Below, one piece after another: positions 52,190 to 60,239 of a DNA stretch of 60,239 nt; position 1 is the stretch's first letter; each line of letters opens with the position of its first letter. A program made the position numbers and the translations under genes. The notes below the pieces were generated by a model that saw only the letters and a program-made list of their open reading frames with translations, had not been told where the DNA came from and made no database searches. The stretch lies in assembly GCF_019303495.1 (NCBI RefSeq), contig NZ_JAEVFI010000021.1:1-60239 (forward strand), read 5' to 3'. This DNA is from Streptomyces sp. JJ66 (GTDB taxonomy: Bacteria > Actinomycetota > Actinomycetes > Streptomycetales > Streptomycetaceae).

Positions 52190-53602
52190 ATGGCGGCGGT
52201 TACACGCATGGTGGTTATCGGCGGCAACGCGACGGGCATGGCGGCCGCGTCCCAGGCCCGCCGCCTCAAGGGGCCGGACGAGCTGGAGATCGTCGTCGCC
52301 GAACGCGGCGACGTCACCTCCTACTCCTCCTGCGGCATCCCCTACTGGATCGCGGGCGACGTCACCGGCGAAGCCGCCCTCGTGGTGCGCACCCCCCAGC
52401 AGCACCGCGAACGCGGCATCGACGTGCGCACGGGCACCGAAGCCGTCGCCCTGGACGCGGAGGCCCGGCGCGTGTGCCTCCGCCCGACCGGGGAGCCCGG
52501 CACCGCGGGGGAGTGGCTCCCCTACGACCACCTGGTCCTGGCCACCGGCGCGCGCCCCACGCGCCCGCCGCTGCCGGGCATCGACGCGCCCGGCGTGCAC
52601 GGCGTACAGACCCTGGACGACGGCCGGGCCCTGCTCCACGCCCTGGAGAGAGCCGAGACGGGTGCACCCGGTGGCGCGCGGCGGCGCGCCGTCGTCGTCG
52701 GCGCCGGATACATCGGCGTGGAGATGTCCGAGGCACTGGTGCGCCGCGGCTACCAGGTCACCGTGCTGGACCAGTCCGAGCAGCCGATGACCACCCTCGA
52801 CCCGGACATGGGCGCCCTGGTGCACGAGGCGATGGACGCCATGGGCATCGACACCCGCACCGGCACCGCCGTCACCGCCATCCACACCGACGCCGACGGC
52901 CACGTCCGGGCCGTGGCCACCGACGACGCCGAGTTCCCCGCCGAGATCGTCATCCTGGGCCTGGGTGTCCAGCCGGAGACGACCCTCGCCCGCGACGCCG
53001 GTCTGCCGCTGGGGGAGTCCGGCGGGCTGCTGACCGACCAGGCGCTGCGCGTACGCGGCCACGAGACCCTCTGGGCGGGTGGCGACTGCGTCGAAGTCCT
53101 CGATCTCGTCGGCGGCCGCAACCAGCACATCGCGCTGGGCACCCATGCCAACAAGCACGGCCAGATCATCGGCACCAACATCGGCGGCGACTACGCCACC
53201 TTCCCCGGCGTCGTCGGCACCGCCGTCTCCAAAGTCTGCGACCTGGAGATCGCCCGCACCGGCCTGCTGGAGCGGCAGGCCGCCGCGCTGGGCCTGCGCT
53301 ATGTGACCGTCACCGTGGAGTCCACCAGCCGCGCTGGCTACTATCCCGGCGCGGCGCCCATGCACGTGAAGATGATCGCCGAGCACCGCACCGGACGCCT
53401 GCTGGGCACCCAGATCGTCGGCCGGGAAGGCGCGGGCAAACGGGTCGACATCGCCGCTGTCGCCCTCACCGCCCGCATGACCGTCGAGCAGCTCATCGCG
53501 CTCGACCTCGGTTACGCGCCGCCCTTCTCACCCGTGTGGGACCCGGTGCTCGCCGCCGCTCGCAAGGCCGTCAAAGCCGTCCGCGAGGCCAGCGAAGACT
53601 GA
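52190..53602 (+). CDS. FAD-dependent CoA-disulfide reductase-like pyridine nucleotide oxidoreductase
   Basis: 470 aa. FAD motif VVIGGNATGMAAASQARR; single active-site Cys48 in SYSSCGIPYW, the CoADR hallmark; NAD(P) Rossmann motif VVGAGYIGVEMSEAL; ATGARPT; C-terminal dimerisation domain starting near ALGLRYVTVTVES. Likely reduces CoA disulfide or low-molecular thiol disulfides, or acts as a NADH oxidase. ATG with GAAGGGAG 8 nt upstream. Confidence 0.88.
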   Translation: MAAVTRMVVIGGNATGMAAASQARRLKGPDELEIVVAERGDVTSYSSCGIPYWIAGDVTGEAALVVRTPQQHRERGIDVRTGTEAVALDAEARRVCLRPTGEPGTAGEWLPYDHLVLATGARPTRPPLPGIDAPGVHGVQTLDDGRALLHALERAETGAPGGARRRAVVVGAGYIGVEMSEALVRRGYQVTVLDQSEQPMTTLDPDMGALVHEAMDAMGIDTRTGTAVTAIHTDADGHVRAVATDDAEFPAEIVILGLGVQPETTLARDAGLPLGESGGLLTDQALRVRGHETLWAGGDCVEVLDLVGGRNQHIALGTHANKHGQIIGTNIGGDYATFPGVVGTAVSKVCDLEIARTGLLERQAAALGLRYVTVTVESTSRAGYYPGAAPMHVKMIAEHRTGRLLGTQIVGREGAGKRVDIAAVALTARMTVEQLIALDLGYAPPFSPVWDPVLAAARKAVKAVREASED

Positions 53603-53719
53603 TAGACGCACTCCGCGCAGCGACACCAGCACTCCGTACCGCCTGCCGCCGCAACAAACCACCCAAAACTCACTAAGGTGTCAAAACGGAATAACGCGCC
53701 GCGCCCCGAGGACTTCGCG

Positions 53720-55042
53720 ATGCAGATCTCCTTCCTCCTCCACCACGCCTACGGCATCGGTGGCACGATCCGCACCACCCTCAACTCGGCCGCGGCCCTG
53801 GCCGCCCACCACGACGTGGAGGTGGTCTCCGTCTTCCGCCACCGTGACCGGCCCGTCTTCGCCCCCGGGCCGGGCGTCCGGCTGCGCCACCTGATCGACC
53901 TGCGGCCCGACAGCCCCGAATACGACGGCGACCACCCCGACCACCAGCGCCCCGCCCGTCACTACCCCCGCCCCGACGGCCACTTCACCCGCTACAGCCG
54001 CCTCACCGACCAGCGCATCGACGCCTACCTGCGGCAGAACCGCGCCGACGTCATCCTCGGCACCCGGCCCGGACTGAACACCCAGCTCGCCCTGCGGGCA
54101 CCGCGCGGGCCCGTCCTCGTCGGCCAGGAACACCTCACGCTCTCCTGCCACTCCCGCCGCCTTCGCCTGACGCTGCGCGATGCCTACCCGCGCCTGGACG
54201 CCCTCACCACCGTCACCGAAACCGACGCCCGCGACTACCGCAGCCGCATGCGCCTGCCCGGGGTGCGCGTGGAGGCCGTGCCCAACGGCGTCCCCGCCCC
54301 CGCCACCGCCCCGGCCGACCCCGACGCCCGCTGGGTGATCGCCGCCGGACGTCTGGCACCCGCCAAGCGCTACGACCTCCTCCTGCGCGCCTTCGCCCAG
54401 GTGATCCAGCAGCGCCCCGACTGGCGGCTGCGCATCTACGGCGGCGGCCCGCAACGCGACCGGCTGCGCACGGTCATCGACGCCCTCGGCCTGTACAACC
54501 ATGCCTTCCTCATGGGCCCGGCCCACCCGATCGAGTCCGAATGGATCAAGGGCTCTGTCGCCGCCTCCACCTCCAGCCTCGAAGCGTTCGGCATGAGCAT
54601 CGTCGAGGCCATGCGCTGCGGCCTGCCCGTCGTCGCCACCCGCTGTCCCCACGGACCCGCCGAGATCATCCACGACGGCGTCGACGGCCGCCTGGTCACC
54701 ATGAACGACGTGGACGCCATCGCCACCGGCCTGCTCGAACTCGTCAGCGACGACGAGCTGCGCCGCCGCATGGCCGAGGCGGCCCGCGAGCACACCCGCC
54801 GCTACGACCCGTCCGTCATCGCCGAGCGCTACACCGGCCTGTTCACCGACCTCGTCACCCGGCGCGGCCGCGGCACCCGCATCGGCACCCTGCGCGCCAC
54901 CGCGCACCGCACCCGCGGCGCCCTGCTGAGCACCGCCCTCACCACCCGCGACACCCTGCGCCAGATCCACCCCGCCCACCGTGGCACCAGCACCGCCCGC
55001 CGGTCAGAGGCACCGCACGGCAGCAAAGGACCCGCGGCATGA
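53720..55042 (+). CDS. Glycosyltransferase, GT4 family (GT-B fold)
   Basis: 440 aa. N-terminal MQISFLLHHAYGIGGTIRTTL, acceptor half; donor half with WVIAAGRLAPAKRYDLLLRAF, RIYGGGPQRDRLRTVI, and SSLEAFGMSIVEAMRCGLPVVAT (Glu donor-binding motif). Such enzymes make a cell wall or secreted polysaccharide; acceptor unknown. The ATG at 53720 has GAGG 8 nt upstream and was preferred over a GTG at 53678. The last 50 residues are basic. Overlaps the next gene by 4 nt. Confidence 0.88.
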   Translation: MQISFLLHHAYGIGGTIRTTLNSAAALAAHHDVEVVSVFRHRDRPVFAPGPGVRLRHLIDLRPDSPEYDGDHPDHQRPARHYPRPDGHFTRYSRLTDQRIDAYLRQNRADVILGTRPGLNTQLALRAPRGPVLVGQEHLTLSCHSRRLRLTLRDAYPRLDALTTVTETDARDYRSRMRLPGVRVEAVPNGVPAPATAPADPDARWVIAAGRLAPAKRYDLLLRAFAQVIQQRPDWRLRIYGGGPQRDRLRTVIDALGLYNHAFLMGPAHPIESEWIKGSVAASTSSLEAFGMSIVEAMRCGLPVVATRCPHGPAEIIHDGVDGRLVTMNDVDAIATGLLELVSDDELRRRMAEAAREHTRRYDPSVIAERYTGLFTDLVTRRGRGTRIGTLRATAHRTRGALLSTALTTRDTLRQIHPAHRGTSTARRSEAPHGSKGPAA

Positions 55043-55935
55043 CCCTCCCCGTTACCGCCCACGACGCCTCCGGCCCGGACCCCGCACCCCACCACACCCC
55101 CCAGCCGCTCACCCCGCACGCCCACTGCACCGCCCACGCGGACGGCACCCTCACCCTCACCGTTCCCCAGCCCGCCACCGCTCCCCCCTGGTACGCCGTG
55201 CTGCTCCAGCGCCGCGGCGGCCATCAGGCCACTGACACCGTGCACCTGCCCCTCACCGACCCCAACGCCGGTCACAGCACCGCCACCCTGACCACCGCGG
55301 CCCTGCGTCTGACCGAAGGCCGCTGGGACGTCTACGTCGCCCGCGCCACCGCACCCGGCGCTCCCCGCACCCGGCTGCGCCCCGGCGTGGGCGACCTGCG
55401 CACCCTCGCCGACGAGGCCCGCGCCGCCACCCGCGGCCGCCACACCCAGGGGGCCGTGTGCATCCCCTACACCACGACCTACGGCAACCTTTCCCTGCGC
55501 ACCTGGCTGCGCTGGCCGCACGCCGAGGCCACCGCCGTCCACCTCGCCGACGCCGACGGCACCCTCGACGGCCTGCTGCTGGGCGCCTGCCTCACCGACG
55601 ACGCCCGCCTGGAAGCCCACGCCCTCCACAGCACCACTCCACCGGTCACCGGGCCCGTCCGCCACCGGGGACCGCACTTCACCGCCACCGTCCCGCTCGC
55701 CGACCTGGCGCACCAATCGCCCCGCACCGGCGAGCCCACCGAGTGGGAGCTGTGGCTGCGCCCCGGCGCCGCCACACCGTCCGTCCGCGTCGCCCGCATC
55801 CTCGACGACGTCCCCGACAAGCGCACCGTCTACCGCTACCCGCCCCTGACCCTGCCCGACGGCACCACCACCGGCTTTGCCTACACCGGCGAAGGCGACC
55901 TCTCCGTCAGCGTCCACCACCCTCCAGCGCCCTGA
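55039..55935 (+). CDS. Uncharacterised beta-rich protein coupled to the glycosyltransferase
   Basis: 298 aa. Two repeated Thr/Pro-rich beta units are visible: residues about 30-110 (GTLTLTVPQP ... VYVARAT) and 200-290 (FTATVPLADLA ... ELWLRPGAA). No catalytic motif or signal peptide recognised. ATG overlaps the GT stop codon (ATGA), so it is probably co-translated. Similar proteins annotated only as hypothetical or transferase follow GT4 genes in Streptomyces. Confidence 0.6.
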   Translation: MTLPVTAHDASGPDPAPHHTPQPLTPHAHCTAHADGTLTLTVPQPATAPPWYAVLLQRRGGHQATDTVHLPLTDPNAGHSTATLTTAALRLTEGRWDVYVARATAPGAPRTRLRPGVGDLRTLADEARAATRGRHTQGAVCIPYTTTYGNLSLRTWLRWPHAEATAVHLADADGTLDGLLLGACLTDDARLEAHALHSTTPPVTGPVRHRGPHFTATVPLADLAHQSPRTGEPTEWELWLRPGAATPSVRVARILDDVPDKRTVYRYPPLTLPDGTTTGFAYTGEGDLSVSVHHPPAP

Positions 55936-56162
55936 GCCCTTCACCCCGGCTCCGAGGCGCTGAGCACGCCCCCGCACCCGGCCGGACGGGCCACGCGCCG
56001 GTCGCTGCCAGCGCCACCCTTCCGGCCGAGCCGCCGTGCCGGCCCACCCAGGCCGGGCACAACCTGTTCCGCAGGCCCTCCGGCCCCTGACTCCCGGCCC
56101 GCCCATGCCCGCACTGACCGTCCTATGGCCCTGACCCACCACACCGGCGGCCCCACCCCATG

Positions 56163-57263
56163 TCAGTCCTCGAACTTCCGGGTGTCGCGCGGCTCCACGT
56201 ACGGCTCCTCCTCCGGCGGATGCCCGCCCTCAATCGCCCGGCCCCGCTCCAACTCCGCGTTCAGCTCCAGCCCCAGCAGGATCGCGATATTGGAGACCCA
56301 CAGCCACACCAGGAAGATGATGATGCCCGCCAGGCTGCCGTAGGTCGCGCTGTAGTTGCTGAAGTTCGCCACATACAGGGCGAACAGTGCCGATGCCACC
56401 AGCCACACCAGGACCGCCACCAGCCCGCCCAGCGTCACCCACCGGAATTTCCGCTTGACGTTCGGCGCCGCCCAGTACAGCACCGAGAACACGAAACTCA
56501 CCAGCAGTACCAGCACCGGCCACTTCGCGATACCCCACACCGTCAGCGCCGTATCGCCCACACCCAGGACGTCCCCGGCCCGCTGCGCCAGCCCGCCGGT
56601 GAACACCACACCGATGGAGATCAGCGCCAGCAGCAGCACCGTCACCAGCGTGATACCCAGCCGCGTGGGAATCGTCTTCCACACCGGGCGGCCCTCAGGG
56701 ATGTCGTAGACCGCGTTGCCCGCCCGCATAAACGCCGCGATGTACCCGGACGCGGACCACAGTGCCACGGCGATACCGATGATCAGCGCCAGTCCGGCCC
56801 GGCCCTGGTTGTTCTGCAGCTGTTCGAGCATGCTCGTCAGCAGGTCGCGTACCGAGCCCGGCGCCATCGAGCTCACGTTGTCGATCAGGGGCTGGATTGC
56901 CGAACTGCCCACCAGGCCGAGGATCGACACCAGGGCGAGCAGCGCCGGGAAGATCGACAGCACCCCGTAGTAGGTGAGGGCTGCCGCCCAGTCCGTCAGA
57001 TTGTCATCCTTGAACTCTTTGACCGTCTTCTTCAGCACACCCTTCCACGACCGCTTGGACAGGTCTGTGGGCTTGTCCGGAGCGCGCCCGGCCTCCCCGC
57101 CCGGCCCGCGCTCCGGCTCGCTGTCCGGACCTCGTTCCGGCTCGCCGTACGCCTCCGGTCCCGGCTCGCCGTACGGCTGCCGCTCCGGCTGGCCGTACGG
57201 CTCCCGCCCTCGCTCCTGACCCGCCCCCGCCGCCCGGTCGCCGTCGTCACGGTGTCGCGCCAT
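56163..57263 (-). CDS. YihY/BrkB-family membrane protein
   Basis: 366 aa. Residues 1-65 are a repetitive acidic tail (YGQPER / YGEPGPE / YGEPERGP and SEPERGPGG). A YihY domain with six TM helices follows: WAAALTYYGVLSIFPALLALVS, GLALIIGIAVALWSASGYIAAFM, LGITLVTVLLLALISIGVVF, VLVLLVSFVFSVLYWAAPN, LVAVLVWLVASALFALYV and SLAGIIIFLVWLWVSNIAILLG. Role unclear (BrkB linked to serum resistance in Bordetella). ATG with GGAG 7 nt upstream. Confidence 0.9.
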   Translation of the reverse strand: MARHRDDGDRAAGAGQERGREPYGQPERQPYGEPGPEAYGEPERGPDSEPERGPGGEAGRAPDKPTDLSKRSWKGVLKKTVKEFKDDNLTDWAAALTYYGVLSIFPALLALVSILGLVGSSAIQPLIDNVSSMAPGSVRDLLTSMLEQLQNNQGRAGLALIIGIAVALWSASGYIAAFMRAGNAVYDIPEGRPVWKTIPTRLGITLVTVLLLALISIGVVFTGGLAQRAGDVLGVGDTALTVWGIAKWPVLVLLVSFVFSVLYWAAPNVKRKFRWVTLGGLVAVLVWLVASALFALYVANFSNYSATYGSLAGIIIFLVWLWVSNIAILLGLELNAELERGRAIEGGHPPEEEPYVEPRDTRKFED

Positions 57264-57391
57264 CGTCCACTCCTTCCACCGGCTACCGCGCCCACCGCTG
57301 CGTGCAGACGCACTCGCGTGCCCGGGTAACCCCGCCCGTGGCACGGAAACCGAAGTTCACCCTCCCGCGCGCCGCCCGCCACCGCGCTACC

Positions 57392-57668
57392 GTGGCGCGG
57401 GTACCGCTCCTGCTCACCTCCGACACCCACGTCCCTCACCGCGCCCGCCGCCTGCCCGATGAGCTGCTGGCCCACGTCGAGGAGACCGCCATCGTCGTCC
57501 ACGCGGGCGACTGAACGGACTCCGCCACCCTCAGCCTGTTCCACCCGTGCCCGCCGCCTGATCGCGTCCACGGCAACAACGACGGCCCGGAACCGCGCGC
57601 CCGCCTCCCCGAAGTCGCCCGCACCCAGCTGGCCGGCCTGCGCCTGGCCGTCGTCCACGAAACCGGCC
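57392..57668 (+). pseudogene. Metallophosphoesterase (YfcE/MJ0936-like), truncated with in-frame stop
   Basis: Start VARVPLLLTSDTHVPHRARRL has the metal-binding SDTH motif. After IVVHAGD a TGA (57512-57514) replaces the conserved Trp (expected GDWTDSATL, seen as GD-stop-TDSATL). Downstream in the same frame the protein continues (VHGNNDGPEPRARLPEV; QLAGLRLAVVHETG) then stops matching at the tandem repeat 57663. The second His-box (GHSH-type) and C-terminus are missing. Two independent disruptions: stop and 3' truncation. Confidence 0.8.
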
Positions 57669-57714
57669 CCACCCCGCGCCCGGCCCCACCCCCGCGCCCG
57701 GCCCCACCCCGCGC
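57663..57714. repeat. Three 17-bp tandem repeats at a gene-fusion scar
   Basis: CCGGCCCCACCCCGCGC occurs three times in tandem (57663-57679, 57680-57697 with one extra C, 57698-57714). It lies exactly at the point where the phosphoesterase match ends on one side and the DUF488 match ends on the other. Confidence 0.75.
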
Positions 57715-57784
57715 CCAGCAACAGCTCCGTCAGCTCCCCCCGCCGCGCCGCCCCGTGTCCGAACGTCACCAGCTCCCCGCTCAC
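57715..57784 (-). pseudogene. DUF488 gene, N-terminal fragment
   Basis: GTG at 57784 overlaps the FUSC gene stop (GTGA) and has GGGAGG upstream, so it was once the next gene of that unit. The translated start VSGELVTFGHGAARRGELTELL matches the conserved DUF488 beginning (LVTFGHG-type). After about 23 residues the frame enters the tandem repeats and then the antisense of the phosphoesterase remnant. The remaining hundred or so residues of DUF488 are missing. Confidence 0.6.
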
Positions 57785-59004
57785 GCCGCCTCCCGGCCCC
57801 ACCATGCCCCGGCCACCCGGCGCCCCAGTCGCCGCGCCCGCCGCTGCCACCGGTCCAGCCGCGGATACCGCTCCCGCCGCTGCCGGGAATACCGGTCCAG
57901 CTCCTCCGCCAGCCGCATCGACCGCTTCTCCACGTCCAGCTCATCCAGCACCCGGTCGATCTCCGCCAGCAGCGCCCCGTGCAGCTGCCACTGCCGGGGA
58001 TGCTCCTGCACTGTCGCCAGCAACAGGTGCGCCACGTGCTCCCGGCTCGCCCGCGCCGCCGACAGCTCCGCCACCAAGAACGTCTCCGCCTCCTCCGCAC
58101 TGGTGCTGATCTGCGTCGTGATCAGCACCGCGTAGCTCTCCACCGCTCCGGCCATGTTCAAGAACAGCTCTTTCAGCGCGGAGGCCACCGCTGGCGGGAG
58201 CAGCTCCTCCTCGCGCCGCTCCTTGGCCAGATCCGTCAGCGTCCGGGCCGTCACCCGCAGCACCACCGCGCAGATCTCCAGCGTGTCCAGCCCGGTGCGC
58301 AGTACGATCCGCGACAGCAGCCCTTCCTTCACCCGCGGGTTGAGCCGAATGCTCTCCTCGGCGCGGGCTAGTGAGGCGTCTACTCGCACGATGTCCTGAT
58401 CCAGCCGCCGCGCCTCGTGCAGTTTCGCCGCCGCCCGCTCGACCGGCGTGTGACCGCCGAGCTCGTCCCCGAGGTCCAGCAACAGCGTCCGCATACGCGC
58501 CGCCAGCTCCTCAATCGACTCACCGGCCGTCTCCACCCACACCGGAGGCAGGAACACCGTGTTGAACAGCAGCCCTACCGCCGCCCCGATCACCGTCTCC
58601 AGCACCCGCGACAGCGCCAGATCCGTCGCGTGCGAGACCCCGAGCACCAGCATCGCCGAGATCGCTACCTCAGGGACGAACTCACCCGCCCGCACCACAT
58701 GCCCCAGCACCAGCGCCGAGATGATCAGCAGCCCCAGACTCCACCAGCTCAACCCCACCAGGGCGCTGAACCCCACCGCGATCAGCACGCCGGCCACCAC
58801 CGCGTTCACCCGCCGCACCCCGCTGGTCAGCGTCGCGTACAGCGTCACCTGCACCACCAGCAGGGCCGTCAGCGGCGCCAGCAGCGGCGGTGGCTGGTTC
58901 CCCAGCAGCCACAGCGCGGCGACGTAGGCCAGTGTGGCGGCGGTAGCCGACCGCACCGTCTGCACCACCACCGGTTCGTTCCGCCGCTGAACGAGTTTCA
59001 CCAT
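57781..59004 (-). CDS. Aromatic acid exporter / FUSC-family membrane protein
   Basis: 407 aa. N-terminal TM cluster (ATAATLAYVAALWLLG; LLAPLTALLVVQVTLYATL; RVNAVVAGVLIAVGFSALVGLSW; AISAMLVLGVSHATDLALSRV; VIGAAVGLLFNTVFLPPV), then a long cytoplasmic helical region from about 170. This is the ArAE_1/FUSC arrangement of efflux proteins for aromatic acids. ATG at 59004 chosen; a GTG 12 nt upstream is an alternative. Unit with the DUF488 fragment downstream. Confidence 0.85.
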   Translation of the reverse strand: MVKLVQRRNEPVVVQTVRSATAATLAYVAALWLLGNQPPPLLAPLTALLVVQVTLYATLTSGVRRVNAVVAGVLIAVGFSALVGLSWWSLGLLIISALVLGHVVRAGEFVPEVAISAMLVLGVSHATDLALSRVLETVIGAAVGLLFNTVFLPPVWVETAGESIEELAARMRTLLLDLGDELGGHTPVERAAAKLHEARRLDQDIVRVDASLARAEESIRLNPRVKEGLLSRIVLRTGLDTLEICAVVLRVTARTLTDLAKERREEELLPPAVASALKELFLNMAGAVESYAVLITTQISTSAEEAETFLVAELSAARASREHVAHLLLATVQEHPRQWQLHGALLAEIDRVLDELDVEKRSMRLAEELDRYSRQRRERYPRLDRWQRRARRLGRRVAGAWWGREAA

Positions 59005-59180
59005 GGGTTCGGGCACTACCTGGGACACACCCACCCTGTTCCCGCTCGCACCCCCGGCAGACCCCACCCCGCGCCCCGCGCCACCCGTATGCCATCACCC
59101 CCGTAGCACGCCTGACGCTCTCTCGGCCGGGCATAAGGGCCAAGGGGGAGGGCCGAGCATCGATCCGGGAGGAGCCCCGC

Positions 59181-59876
59181 ATGGCCGAACACACCCAGTC
59201 CACTGACACCCGATCCCAGCCCGCCCCGCCCGCGCCAGACCGCCGCGTGCGCTGGTGGAAACCCCTGGCCGCTCTCCTGGCCCTCGCCGCCGGCTTCGCC
59301 CTCCTCACCCGCACCGACCTGCTCCCCGGGGTCAGTGACCTTTTCGCTGAGGAGACCCATGACCGTTCCGGCCCCACCCTGCTGCAGTCCATCCAGGACA
59401 TGAGCCGCTACCAGGCCGCCACCGGCAACTTCCAGGTCGTCGTGGACCTGGAGAAGGACGCCAAGTACCTGCCCGACGCGATCCGCGGCACCCGCACCCT
59501 CTACGTCGGCGCAGGCACCGTCGACGCCCACGTCGACCTCGGCTCACTGAGCGGCGAGCACGTTTCCGTCAACGAGGACCGCACCGCCGCGACCCTCACC
59601 CTCCCACCGGCCCAGCTGGCCGCCCCGTCTTTGGACGCTGAGCGCTCCTACGCTGTCACCAAGGAACGAGGGCTTCTGGACCGGCTGGGTGACCTGTTCT
59701 CCGACAATCCTGGCGATGAACGGGCCGTACGCGCTCTGGCTGTCGACCACATCGCGGCTGCCGCGAAGGAGAGCGACCTGACCGCCCGCGCCGAGGACAA
59801 CACCCGCACCATGCTCACCGGCCTCCTCACCTCCCTGGGCTTCCAGAACATCACCATCACCTTCACCCCCTCCTGA
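59181..59876 (+). CDS. DUF4230-domain membrane-anchored protein
   Basis: 231 aa. One N-terminal TM (LAALLALAAGFALLTRTDLL), then a beta/alpha DUF4230 domain: TLLQSIQDMSRYQAATGNFQVV, LYVGAGTVDAHVDLG and a helical end with LTARAEDNTRTMLTGLLTSLGF. Located outside the membrane or periplasm-like space. Function unknown. ATG with GGGAGGAG 8 nt upstream. Confidence 0.85.
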   Translation: MAEHTQSTDTRSQPAPPAPDRRVRWWKPLAALLALAAGFALLTRTDLLPGVSDLFAEETHDRSGPTLLQSIQDMSRYQAATGNFQVVVDLEKDAKYLPDAIRGTRTLYVGAGTVDAHVDLGSLSGEHVSVNEDRTAATLTLPPAQLAAPSLDAERSYAVTKERGLLDRLGDLFSDNPGDERAVRALAVDHIAAAAKESDLTARAEDNTRTMLTGLLTSLGFQNITITFTPS

Positions 59877-60239
59877 GCAGGGTGTGTCAGAAGCCATCCG
59901 CATTCCGGGCGTGAGCGGGTGTCGAACAGGGTTCCTGCTCGGGTGATCGTGGCGTCGTCGGCGCATGAAGGCAGGGCTTCCTGGTAGCTCGGCAATGCGA
60001 GTCAGCCAAAGCTTCCGGAGGCTCTGTTGCCGCAGTCTTGCGTGAGTATGTCTGTCGTGTCCAACTCCCGTGTTTCGCTGTGTGCTTGCTTCGCGCACCG
60101 GTTCGGAAACGCGGCGGATCATCCGGGCCGTGTCCGTGCTACGTCTTGGACATGACAGAGGCTGAGTGGCAGGTGTGAGGTTCGGGGAGGAGGTCATCGA
60201 GATGTTCGGGTTTCCCCACCACTGGTGCTGACTCGTCTT
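59877..60239. other. Lower-GC tail without supported genes
   Basis: About 360 bp with clearly lower GC than the rest of the window and no supported ORF except the short remnant at 60152. Foreign or insertion-element-derived DNA is plausible. Confidence 0.4.
60152..60178 (+). pseudogene. Possible transposase start remnant (IS5-family-like)
   Basis: ATG begins MTEAEWQV followed at once by TGA. MTEAEW is similar to the first residues of IS5-family transposases in Streptomyces (MTDAEW-type). Too short for proof, and the window ends 60 bp further on. Confidence 0.3.

Noticed and set aside
1..60239. tRNA, rRNA or CRISPR arrays
   Set aside because: No T-loop GTTCGA-type sequences in a cloverleaf context, no rRNA-like sequence and no regularly spaced repeats were found.

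Overview
The window is about 60 kb of very GC-rich, densely coding DNA from an actinomycete, most likely Streptomyces or a close relative. The clearest taxonomic signs are a conservon (cvnA-B-C-D plus P450), a smeA/sffA-type sporulation-septum cluster, RbpA with a SigR-type promoter, a GH18 chitinase behind DasR-like repeats, frequent GTG starts and frequent 4-nt stop/start overlaps. No rRNA, tRNA, CRISPR array or intact mobile element was seen.

Layout. 0.1-2.6 kb: secreted chitinase (minus strand). 2.9-9.3 kb: an FMN riboswitch followed by ribD-ribE-ribM-ribBA-ribH, then hisE-hisG and a PH-domain membrane protein. 9.3-14 kb: an EccA-type AAA ATPase, a candidate small RNA, a uridine-kinase-like protein and a secreted C39-like protein. 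14-18 kb: a second-copy respiratory set (cytochrome b, CtaF, CtaD) without Rieske, cytochrome c or CtaC partners. 18-26 kb: a frameshifted sugar/alcohol dehydrogenase, an acyl-CoA dehydrogenase, then a putative membrane electron-transfer set (repeat lipoprotein, NuoF-ferredoxin fusion, ferric-reductase-like membrane protein) facing a PucR-type regulator. 26-32 kb: a DUF1996/DUF4142 pair, a zinc-ribbon protein, an Lrp regulator and an amidohydrolase. 32-36 kb: lnt, ppm and fxsA, convergent with rbpA. 36-43 kb: UMF1 transporter, GDPD, MocR regulator, and sffA with two smeA-like genes. 43-50 kb: VOC protein, DUF427 protein and a P450 convergent with a five-gene conservon whose P450 has lost the ExxR arginine. 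50-56 kb: SigB/F/G-type sigma factor, S4 protein, CoA-disulfide-reductase-like flavoprotein and a glycosyltransferase pair. 56-60 kb: BrkB/YihY protein, a scar joining two broken genes, a FUSC exporter, a DUF4230 protein, and a lower-GC tail with a possible transposase remnant.

Functionally the window mixes core chromosome functions (riboflavin and histidine biosynthesis, lipoprotein acylation, protein mannosylation, RNA polymerase accessory factor, sporulation septum) with accessory redox and regulatory modules. The items most worth follow-up are the candidate small RNA near 11.5 kb, the electron-transfer set at 20.9-24.5 kb, the orphan respiratory set at 14-18 kb, the smeA duplication with an sffA lacking the Walker A lysine, the conservon P450 with EVLW in place of ExxR, and the two-gene scar near 57.7 kb. 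All functional statements rest on reading translations and motifs by eye; no database search was made.
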